From JBAYGJ01 sp041649335 (lineage in GTDB: Bacteria; Patescibacteriota; Patescibacteriia; UBA10025; JAHIVO01): a DNA stretch of 50,472 nucleotides. The position numbers were made by a program, and so were the translations under genes. Where the stretch lies: the NCBI GenBank assembly GCA_041649335.1, contig JBAZNF010000007.1, forward strand, positions 1-50,472. Reading direction: 5' to 3'. Under the pieces are notes generated by a model, which worked only from the letters and a program-made list of their open reading frames with translations, did not search any database and was not told the origin of the DNA. Numbering within the stretch: the stretch's first letter is position 1; every line of letters starts with the position of its first letter. Positions 13,973 through 20,876 of this stretch are shown piece after piece.

Positions 13973-15172
13973 ATGGACAACGATCAGTTTGGAGCAGTGG
14001 TGCCACCAGTCTACCGGACATCGACGTTTGCGGCACCGACCGCGCAACTTCTCGAACAACGCTTCCGCGTCTTACTCGGTTTGGAGCAACCTCCGGCCGA
14101 AGGATTCTCGCCGTTCATCTATTCGCGTTTCGGTACGCCGAATTCGGTCAGCGTCTGCCAGGCGCTGGTCAAGCTGGAGCGGGGCGCCGGTTTCGCCAGC
14201 GTATTCCCGTCCGGCATGTCGGCCATATTCACGACGATTATGGCGCTGGTCAACCCCGGCGACGTGGTGTTGTACACTAATCCGGTGTACGGCTGTACGG
14301 ACGATTTCTTCCGGACCATCCTGAAGAAGTTCGGTATCATGGCCGTCCCGGTGGACACGTCCGATATGGCCGAAGTGGAAGGGGCAATCCAGGAGCACCA
14401 GATGAAATTGCGCGTCGTATTCCTTGAGACGCCCTCGAATCCCATTATCCGGCATTCGCCGATCAGAGCGATCGCGGACCTGGCCGCCTCGTACCCCGGG
14501 TGTAACGGCAATCCGCTAGTCGTGGTGGACAACACGTTCCTCGGTCCGGTGTTCCAGTCGCCGTTTCTCCACGGGGCGGACGCGGTGGTATATTCGGCCA
14601 CGAAATTCCTCGGCGGCCACTCCGACCTGCTGGGCGGCGTAGCGCTGACCCGTGACGAGGCGCTGATGCGGGAGATTCTTTCTCTCCAGTACACCAGCGG
14701 CCCGGTATTTTCCGCGGACGCCTGCGCCCTGCTGGAGCGGTCGATCGAGACTGTTTCCCTGCGCATGGGCCAGGAAGCAAAGGTCGCGTCCGATATCGCC
14801 ATGATCCTGCAGCGCCATCCGCGGGTGACTCGAGTCATGCATCCGTCGTTACTAGCGGCAGAAGACGGTGAGCAGTGGGACGTGTATTGCGCGCAATGCA
14901 CCGGTGTCGGGTCAATGATCGCCTTCCTGGTTGATGGTGGCAAAGAAGAAGCATATCGCTTCATCGATGCCCTGCAAGTTTTCCGGAAAGCGGTCAGTCT
15001 GGGCGGGACGCACTCGTTGGCCATCGTGCCGGCATTCACCACACACTTGAGCGTTCCGGACGAAATCAAGGCCCAGTCCGGCGTTCTGCCGAATCTGGCG
15101 CGTTTGTCCATCGGCACTGAGGATTCTGATGCCCTTATCAGGGACGTGAAACAGGCGCTGGACAGCATTTGA
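13973..15172 (+). CDS. Cys/Met-metabolism PLP enzyme, methionine gamma-lyase-like
   Basis: A 399-residue fold-type I PLP enzyme of the cystathionine gamma-synthase/gamma-lyase family. YSRFGTPN (50-57) supplies phosphate-binding Tyr/Arg, Asp186 holds the pyridine nitrogen, and Lys211 in YSATKFLGGH forms the Schiff base. NPVYGCTDDF carries a Cys (C108) at the position that distinguishes methionine gamma-lyases, where cystathionine enzymes usually have Gly. The product would be methanethiol, ammonia and 2-oxobutyrate. The late SLGGTHSLAIVPAFTTH has His where Glu is common. ATG 13973 follows GGAGG. Substrate inferred. Confidence 0.8.
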   Translation: MDNDQFGAVVPPVYRTSTFAAPTAQLLEQRFRVLLGLEQPPAEGFSPFIYSRFGTPNSVSVCQALVKLERGAGFASVFPSGMSAIFTTIMALVNPGDVVLYTNPVYGCTDDFFRTILKKFGIMAVPVDTSDMAEVEGAIQEHQMKLRVVFLETPSNPIIRHSPIRAIADLAASYPGCNGNPLVVVDNTFLGPVFQSPFLHGADAVVYSATKFLGGHSDLLGGVALTRDEALMREILSLQYTSGPVFSADACALLERSIETVSLRMGQEAKVASDIAMILQRHPRVTRVMHPSLLAAEDGEQWDVYCAQCTGVGSMIAFLVDGGKEEAYRFIDALQVFRKAVSLGGTHSLAIVPAFTTHLSVPDEIKAQSGVLPNLARLSIGTEDSDALIRDVKQALDSI

Positions 15173-15192
15173 TCAGCACATGTAGTATCGAT

Positions 15193-15219
15193 AAGGTGGT
15201 CGAAAAGACCGCCTTTTTT
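15193..15219 (+). terminator. intrinsic terminator of the gamma-lyase gene
   Basis: AAGGTGGTC-GAAAA-GACCGCCTT then TTTTT. It lies inside the far end of the convergent broken phosphatase gene. Confidence 0.8.
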
Positions 15220-15485
15220 ATTTCATATTCCCACCTGGGTTGCCAGGACTTTGTCCGGCGCCAGTCTTCAGCGATGGCTTTGGCCCAGGTTTTGCCATTA
15301 AGCAGAACTTCCAGTGCTAGTTGGGGCGCCTGGTGGGCGCTGATGGCAATACTTTGCCCTTCGTAATCCCGTTTAATGAATTTTACGAAGTCTTTGAGCC
15401 GTTTTTCTACATCAGCATATGATTCGCCGTGGAGGAACGGTATATCAATATAATCTGCCAATCGATTTTTAAGGATATCGGGTTG

Positions 15486-15492
15486 GCCGTAA
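15486..15492. repeat. 7-bp direct repeat, left junction of the insertion
   Basis: GCCGTAA, identical to 20095-20101. On the minus strand it reads TTACGGC, encoding the Tyr-Gly shared by both phosphatase halves. It behaves as a target-site duplication. Confidence 0.7.
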
Positions 15493-15593
15493 GCTAATAA
15501 TATTTATAAGTGTAGTCATCCACAATACGTGCATTTTATATAATTTTTGAAATTGTGGTTTCAAGTTTGGCACAATACTGATAAATAATTTTT

Positions 15594-15613
15594 AAAAAAA
15601 ACCCCTCCGGGGG
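15594..15613 (-). terminator. putative terminator of the 1449-codon gene
   Basis: Short minus-strand CCCC...GGGG stem followed by eight T. Its flank GGGGGCGTGGTA also occurs by the terminator at 8374-8397. Confidence 0.55.
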
Positions 15614-15642
15614 CGTGGTACTAAAAATGGTTAGATACTATT

Positions 15643-18600
15643 TTATTGTAGTACCTCCCGTGCCGTGTAGCAGTTGTCCGTAATGTCGTAGCCGTTGAAA
15701 TTGAATTTTTGTTTCAGTGATACCGGCTGCTGTCCCTGGCGGTAGTTCTTGTCGACGTGGTTGATGGTCATGCGGTAGTTGCTCGTCGCACCATTGAGGC
15801 CCGGCACGATAACTTTTTTCGCGCCGCGCTGCTTCGCCACTGTTGCCATTTGGTCCATGAACTGCTCGATGAACTTCGCGATGTCGATTCTTTCTTCCTG
15901 CGGGACGTCGAAGCCGCGGACGAGCAGGGCGCGGTCGCCGTTCGCCTCCTCGAGTTCGAAGACGAGCACCGAGCCGATGAACTTCGGCTCATTTGTCGAC
16001 TCGTCACGGCCGACGAACTTGTACGGCACGACCTCGGGATGTGTCTTGAGGAGTGGATAGACAGCGGTGTAGCAGACGTCGGCGAGGTAGCCGGACATCT
16101 CACCGATCAGCCCGCGGTCGGGAATGGCGCGGACGTTTTTCAATTTGCCGGACTCGATGACCTCGAAATTTTTTGACGCCTCGCGGAGGCCTTTGATGTG
16201 CGGCTCGAACGACTTCGAGAGGTTGACGTGCTTGCTGCTCTTGCGGCCGCGGGTGATTTTTTCCCACGTTTCGTCCGACCAATGGTGCTCCTCGTTTTTT
16301 CGGTCGATGTTGAGGACGTGATCTTTGATGAAGTCGTCGTGAATATTGAGGAGCCGGAGGATCGACTCTGGGCTGACGCCGCGTTCGAGCGCGGCCGCGA
16401 ACCCGTTCGCCATGAGCTCGGAGTAGTTCTGCTTAAAGACACGCTGGAGCAGGATCTCACGCATCACCGAGACGAGCCCGCGTTTCTCCGCGGTGGCATG
16501 CTCGATATCGAGCAAGGCGTTGAGCAGCGCGTCCATCGATGTTGCAGCGCTGACCCTCTCTCCGACCGCTCGGAATCCTTCCAACTTTTTCTGAATGAAT
16601 TGGTTGTCTGGTTTCTTGCTGAGCGTCTCCTCGAGGCTCGTCAGTTCTTGCCGTAGGCCGTCGAGTGCTTTCTCTTTCAGGAAACCGACGTCGCCCCGGT
16701 GCTCGATCACCTCGAGCGTCTCCGTGCTCAAGATATCGAAATCATTTTGAACTTTTGCTGTATCGATTTTTATTTCCACGTCAGCAGTCGAGATATCGAA
16801 GGGTTGGTGCTCCGGCGGCGACGGCTTGATTTCTCCCTGCTTCTCGGCAGCATTAAAGTCCTTGATAATCCTAGATATATCAGGCCTGCCGCTGTCGAAG
16901 CGGTGCGTACTCTTGCCGGTGATGGCTGACAGGATTTCGAGATCGATCGCGGTGAGGTTCTCGAGGGCGGTAATCGGTTGCTCGCTGAAAATTTGTTCCT
17001 TCATCGCGACGATGCGCTGCTCGAGCGCCTCGGGGGTGGTGAGGCCTTCGGCTGCCTGGGTCTCGGGGAGTGGCGTGCCGTCCGCTTCTGAGGCGAGAAT
17101 GTTCTTGTAGTATTGGTAGAGAATCGGTGTCTTCGAGAGTCCGAATTTCGAGACGTACTTCGTGGCCATCCGGAACTCATCCGGCTCAATGCTGAATGAG
17201 CTTCTGCCGCGCTGGCTCATGTAGTTGATAAAGTCGCTCGTGCGGTCGTACTCGTTGTGGGTGAAGGCGTTCCGCTTCTCGTCTGAGTCTTTCGGTAGGG
17301 CGGCGAGGAACTCATTGAAGAGATCGTCACCGAGCACCATTCGCCACTCGTTGCGGTGCGCGTGGTTGACGAACTGGTCCGGGTATTCCTGACCGAGCTT
17401 CAGGAAGAGGTTGAGGAGCTCCTGCCGGGACTGTTCTGGTGTGTGTTCGCCCTGGAGCAAGTTACCCGAGTAGAAGTAGTTACCGATTTTTTTTTCGATT
17501 TCCTTGACGGTGCGGTAGAGGTTAATACTATCCTGAATCGCCCGAGTTGATTCTGGTCGGCCGTCGAATCCTGCGCTGATGGCGTGGTAGACATTTTTAT
17601 TTTGTCCGGTATTGCCGATGAACATCAGGCTCGCGAGGAAGCGCTCACGTTCGTACTTGCCCGTACGCATGCCGTCCTGCGCGTAGATCGCTTCAATTTT
17701 TTTTAGCCCCGCTTCGTCTTCGCCGAGCCGCAGCCGCGCGAGGGCGAGGGGGAGTGCGCCGTAGTTGCCGTCGTCAGGGGAGGCGATGCCCCGGAAAAGG
17801 TCATTGTTGTAGTTTTCGAGGAATGGCCGCCGGTCGGCGAGGGGCGCGATGAGATCCTCGCGCGGCACCTCGAGTTCCGCGGCGAGCTTATCGACTACCT
17901 TGATGCTCGACGGCTCCCACTCCAAAATTGTATCGTAGAATTTATCGACGTACTCGTTTATGATATTTTTTTTGTCGATGCCGGTCACCGTTCCGATTTT
18001 CTTCAGTACCGTGAGCGCTGTCTCAGGATTGTCAATGTTCGCCTTGTGGAGGTACGGCCGGACTTTTTGGTAGACTTCCAGTGGCTCGAGATCCATTTCT
18101 TGCGCGAGCCGCGCAATGATGTCCGGTGTGTCTTCCTGGTGTAAGGAGAGGTGGCTCGCAATTTCGTTGAAGTAGATCCCAAAGATCTCTTTGCTGTCGC
18201 GTCCGGAGAGCTGTGCGACGTTTTTAAGTTTTTCGAAACTCTCCACTCCGCGGAAGTCGAGGTGGTAGAAGTCTCTGACGTCGTCCTCCGGAGCGCCGCT
18301 CATTTCCAGCGTGCGTGTCAGGCCTTCGTGCTCGATGAGCATCCCGCCACGTTTGAGGAGCTCCGCGATGGTGTACCCGTCGTGCTCTACGCCGGCGACG
18401 CCCCGCAGGTAGGACTGTTTGTTTTGCAACAGGCTGAGCACCTGGCGTTCGCTCTCCGGTAGGCCAGCGAGCACGTATTCTCGTTTCCTAGGATCGGATT
18501 TCTCGAGCAGCGAGATCATGGCATGGACCATGGTATCGGTCGTGTGATTCGACCCCTGCTCAGAGACGCTCCGCAGCAGGTAGGGGAGCGCCTCTGGGTT

Positions 18601-19992
18601 GTTGAGCTTGGCGAGCCGGTCTGCCGCGCCGGTCGCGTACCACGATTCCCCCTTGTGTTTGAATTCCAGCTCGAGCTTCCGGACAATACCGTTCTCAATG
18701 CGGTCAATCAGTTCAGGGGTGACGGCGCCGCTCTCACAGGCGAGCTCGCGGAGGTACCTCCATAGTTCAAACCCGTCGATTTGGTTGGTGGTGATTGAGT
18801 TGTTGTCGATGTGCGCCCAGCGGCCGGTTGTTTCTTTGATGGATGTTGCCGTTTCTTCGTTGAGCGGCTGCTGCAGCATCGTCTCTTGCACAGCCAACGC
18901 AATATCGTGTTGGCGTTCTTGGGTGATCAGCATGGTCATTTTACCGTAGCCGTCCCTCACGTGCGAGGTAGCGAGCCGTTCGATCGTGTCCTGTACGAGG
19001 CCGAATTCGTAGCTGCACTTCGAGGTCAGCTCCCGGATTCGATTGACCCAGGTACTGGGTTCTTGCCGTTGTGTGTCAGTAGCGTTCCACGGGAGGCCGT
19101 TTCCGCCCGTGAGGATCCCCTGCTGCAAGCGGCGGTACTCGTCTGCTTCCGCTCTTGTCAACTTTTTTTCTTTGACTTGCTCTTCGAGCGCAGGAGTGAG
19201 TACGTCTCCGAGGTACCGGTCGAAGATTAATGAAACAATCTCGTCAGACTGTAACGTAGCTATGAGTTGGTCGTGGTGATTGGCGACACCCGTATCAGTA
19301 TTCCACGCTGCGATTTTTTTTACCTGTTCCTGCTCTTTGGTAATGGTGCGGAGACTATCGTTTTCTTTCATCCAAACTTTTACGCAGCTGTCTAAGTCGT
19401 ACTTCAATCCTTCGATCCAGCGCTGAGTTGTATTGAGTTGCTGTTGGAGAGCTTCACGTTTTTTTTTGTTCCGCAGCCGGCGGACCCAGCCCTGACGGTT
19501 TTCCTCCTCAAACTCTCTCGCGAGCTCACGTTCTTTCTGCACAAGCTCGTTCTGTTGAGCTATCAAGCCGAGGCGTTTTTCGTCCGTTTCTTTGAGCTGC
19601 GTCTCGAGTGACTGCTGCGCCGGAAGCGACGCACTGAGTGCATCCCTGATTTCGGTGAGGGATGGCTTCAGGCCCCTCGTACTGTACATTTCAATTATTT
19701 CCTGGATCGTCCGTACCGGTTTTCCGTCGCTCGGTGGTTGGTAAGTTTTTTTATTTTGCTCAGTACCGACGTTCAGCGCCTCGACGGTTACCGAAAGATC
19801 TGATTTGATTGCGTTGTCAATTTCAGCGGCGGTTTCTCTGATACGGTCGACCGGGTTTCTCGGTGGTTCAATTTCCTGCTCATTGTGTACGTCAAAAACT
19901 TCCGCAGGTTGTTCTGCCGTTTCTTCGGGTATAGTATTTTTAGCATGAAACTCCTCCGCTGCCCGGTGATGTATGCTTTTAGCTGTTTCCAT
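15643..19992 (-). CDS. 1449-residue orphan protein inside the insertion
   Basis: No recognised family over most of its length. Residues 1-90 are acidic and probably disordered; ~125-225 form a charged coiled coil with a basic RRLRNKKKRE patch; the large middle is helical with HEAT/TPR-like repeats (for example WYATGAADRLAKLNNPEALP). The last ~180 residues form an alpha/beta domain (FIGSVLVFELEEANG, then ALLVRGFDVP, a long helix and KKVIVPGL) whose strand order resembles GNAT acyltransferases, without a clear acetyl-CoA loop. Conserved-looking Cys in DVCYTAVYP and DNCYTAREV. No signal peptide. CTC/GAG codons look more frequent than in neighbours. The promoter implies a leaderless mRNA. Role unknown. 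Confidence 0.85.
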   Translation of the reverse strand: METAKSIHHRAAEEFHAKNTIPEETAEQPAEVFDVHNEQEIEPPRNPVDRIRETAAEIDNAIKSDLSVTVEALNVGTEQNKKTYQPPSDGKPVRTIQEIIEMYSTRGLKPSLTEIRDALSASLPAQQSLETQLKETDEKRLGLIAQQNELVQKERELAREFEEENRQGWVRRLRNKKKREALQQQLNTTQRWIEGLKYDLDSCVKVWMKENDSLRTITKEQEQVKKIAAWNTDTGVANHHDQLIATLQSDEIVSLIFDRYLGDVLTPALEEQVKEKKLTRAEADEYRRLQQGILTGGNGLPWNATDTQRQEPSTWVNRIRELTSKCSYEFGLVQDTIERLATSHVRDGYGKMTMLITQERQHDIALAVQETMLQQPLNEETATSIKETTGRWAHIDNNSITTNQIDGFELWRYLRELACESGAVTPELIDRIENGIVRKLELEFKHKGESWYATGAADRLAKLNNPEALPYLLRSVSEQGSNHTTDTMVHAMISLLEKSDPRKREYVLAGLPESERQVLSLLQNKQSYLRGVAGVEHDGYTIAELLKRGGMLIEHEGLTRTLEMSGAPEDDVRDFYHLDFRGVESFEKLKNVAQLSGRDSKEIFGIYFNEIASHLSLHQEDTPDIIARLAQEMDLEPLEVYQKVRPYLHKANIDNPETALTVLKKIGTVTGIDKKNIINEYVDKFYDTILEWEPSSIKVVDKLAAELEVPREDLIAPLADRRPFLENYNNDLFRGIASPDDGNYGALPLALARLRLGEDEAGLKKIEAIYAQDGMRTGKYERERFLASLMFIGNTGQNKNVYHAISAGFDGRPESTRAIQDSINLYRTVKEIEKKIGNYFYSGNLLQGEHTPEQSRQELLNLFLKLGQEYPDQFVNHAHRNEWRMVLGDDLFNEFLAALPKDSDEKRNAFTHNEYDRTSDFINYMSQRGRSSFSIEPDEFRMATKYVSKFGLSKTPILYQYYKNILASEADGTPLPETQAAEGLTTPEALEQRIVAMKEQIFSEQPITALENLTAIDLEILSAITGKSTHRFDSGRPDISRIIKDFNAAEKQGEIKPSPPEHQPFDISTADVEIKIDTAKVQNDFDILSTETLEVIEHRGDVGFLKEKALDGLRQELTSLEETLSKKPDNQFIQKKLEGFRAVGERVSAATSMDALLNALLDIEHATAEKRGLVSVMREILLQRVFKQNYSELMANGFAAALERGVSPESILRLLNIHDDFIKDHVLNIDRKNEEHHWSDETWEKITRGRKSSKHVNLSKSFEPHIKGLREASKNFEVIESGKLKNVRAIPDRGLIGEMSGYLADVCYTAVYPLLKTHPEVVPYKFVGRDESTNEPKFIGSVLVFELEEANGDRALLVRGFDVPQEERIDIAKFIEQFMDQMATVAKQRGAKKVIVPGLNGATSNYRMTINHVDKNYRQGQQPVSLKQKFNFNGYDITDNCYTAREVLQ

Positions 19993-19998
19993 ACATTC

Positions 19999-20027
19999 AG
20001 TGTAGGTAAGAAAGAGATATTTATCAA
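19999..20027 (-). promoter_or_regulatory. promoter giving a leaderless mRNA (1449-codon gene)
   Basis: Minus strand TTGATA (20022-20027), 17-bp spacer, TACACT (19999-20004). The expected start point coincides with ATG 19992, and there is no Shine-Dalgarno sequence. Confidence 0.65.
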
Positions 20028-20094
20028 GAAAGCTGGTTTGTATTCCGCTGTACCGATAAAAAAATCGCCATTCCCTTCGGACGTACGTTCGGTA

Positions 20095-20101
20095 GCCGTA
20101 A
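20095..20101. repeat. 7-bp direct repeat, right junction of the insertion
   Basis: GCCGTAA, the second copy of 15486-15492. It sits in frame after EIN in the phosphatase N-terminal fragment. Confidence 0.7.
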
Positions 20102-20352
20102 TTTATCTCGTGCGGCCTTTTGTCCGAAATAATTGTATTTATCTAACCAAAAGTGGTTTCTACCGAATTCACAGCCCATTTCAGATCAAAACAAAAAACT
20201 GTATCAAAACGCTTGTCTTTGATGAGTCCGGCTAGCTCACGTAATTGTTTTTCGCAGACCGCGGACAGTTTGCCAGGTAACCAACCGGTGACCTGGTTCT
20301 TTTTATTGTCCGTGGTCGTGCCATGGACGAAATAGGTGATTTGGGTTTTCAT
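20098..20352 (-). pseudogene. histidine phosphatase, N-terminal fragment with an amber stop
   Basis: ATG 20352 begins MKTQITYFVHGTTTDNKK with the catalytic His in FVHGTTTDN (this subfamily has VHG in place of RHG), then TGWLPGKLS and FDTVFCFDLKWAVNS. After TTFG an in-frame TAG (20143-20145) appears where relatives have a sense codon, yet the frame continues with IISDKRPHEINYG, still clearly homologous, up to the insertion at 20101. The gene is therefore both interrupted and carries a nonsense change. Last member of the ABC/FN3 operon, 29 bases after the 58-aa gene. Confidence 0.85.
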
Positions 20353-20381
20353 GTGGTTGGTAATTCGCCACTCAGGTGGTG

Positions 20382-20558
20382 TTACCCCCCGATGCTTTGA
20401 TTGATTTTGTAGCCGACCCAGATGCCGAAGAACGCGCCGACCATGCTGCCGAGGATGGAGGCTACGGAAAAGACGCTCTGATGCCAGAGTGTGGGCACCC
20501 AGCCGCCGGCCGCGGACCCAACGAAGAGAAAAAAGTAGATGACAAATTTTTGCCCCAT
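20382..20558 (-). CDS. 58-residue glycine-zipper membrane protein
   Basis: ATG 20558 overlaps the upstream stop (TGATG), so translation is coupled. The product MGQKFVIYFFLFVGSAAGGW... has two hydrophobic helices; the second, SILGSMVGAFFGIWVGY, has regularly spaced small residues as in glycine-zipper helices that pack tightly or oligomerise. Fifth gene of the ABC/FN3 operon. No family recognised. Confidence 0.65.
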   Translation of the reverse strand: MGQKFVIYFFLFVGSAAGGWVPTLWHQSVFSVASILGSMVGAFFGIWVGYKINQSIGG

Positions 20559-20872
20559 CAGGATTTTGGCGGGTTAGTATTGTTTATCCCTTTTGCCCAA
20601 CGGCGGTCGACATACACCCATTGCCACCAAAAACGTCCCATCGCCAAGCCGGCTACGGCGCCGAGCACGGGCAGGCCAATCTGGATGACCGGATGTAATG
20701 CGCAGCTCCAGTGCCAGACGATGTCGTGGCGGGCATGGACGGCCCAACTCAAATATAGCGTTTCCACGATGATATGGACAATAATGCCCAATGTAATGCC
20801 CAGCAGGGTAGTGATGAAGAGATATACAACGTGTTTTAATGGCGTCGGATTCGTCGGAGCGTTGAGAAACAT
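20558..20872 (-). CDS. 104-residue membrane protein
   Basis: Two long hydrophobic stretches (HVVYLFITTLLGITLGIIV and IQIGLPVLGAVAGLAMG) separated by a His/Trp-rich loop (AVHARHDIVWHWSC), with a charged C-terminal tail. It starts four bases after the FN3 protein stop and overlaps the next small gene. Probably an accessory membrane subunit of the ABC/FN3 operon. Family not recognised. Confidence 0.65.
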   Translation of the reverse strand: MFLNAPTNPTPLKHVVYLFITTLLGITLGIIVHIIVETLYLSWAVHARHDIVWHWSCALHPVIQIGLPVLGAVAGLAMGRFWWQWVYVDRRWAKGINNTNPPKS

Positions 20873-20876
20873 GGCG

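Larger units (their letters stand above)
15138..15497 (-). pseudogene. histidine phosphatase, C-terminal fragment
   Basis: The reading frame encodes the C-terminal half of a phosphoglycerate-mutase-like histidine phosphatase: YGQPDILKNRLADYIDIPF, GESYADVEKRL, the second catalytic His in ISAHQAPQLAL, and EDWRRTKSWQPRWEY. The N-terminal catalytic His motif is missing, and upstream of TACGGC the frame runs into a stop within 15 bases. The missing half lies at 20098-20352 in the same strand and frame. Homology fades near 15225, and the frame then reads on through the gamma-lyase terminator to 15138. No start codon with a ribosome binding site: not a functional gene as it stands. Confidence 0.85.
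15493..20101. mobile_element. 4.6-kb insertion carrying one 1449-codon gene
   Basis: This segment splits a histidine-phosphatase gene. Both edges carry GCCGTAA (15486-15492, 20095-20101), and deleting 4609 bp joins EINYG to QPDILKNRLADY in the same frame. Between the repeats lie 4602 bp with a single gene that has its own promoter (19999-20027) and a terminator (15594-15613). No terminal inverted repeat and no recognised transposase, integrase or reverse transcriptase was seen. The right edge has a near-perfect ACGTACGT-centred palindrome (about 20079-20091); the left edge has a CCACAAT/ATTGTGG inverted repeat (15520-15558). Mechanism of insertion unknown. Confidence 0.7.

Noticed and set aside
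14119..15168. 349-codon minus-strand frame
   Set aside because: Antisense to the gamma-lyase gene, which has clear PLP-site residues; the frame is a GC-rich shadow.
20143..20145. TAG read as a sense codon (recoding)
   Set aside because: TAG ends clear genes elsewhere in the window (ychF, QueC-like, carbamoyltransferase), so amber recoding is unlikely; the phosphatase is simply broken.
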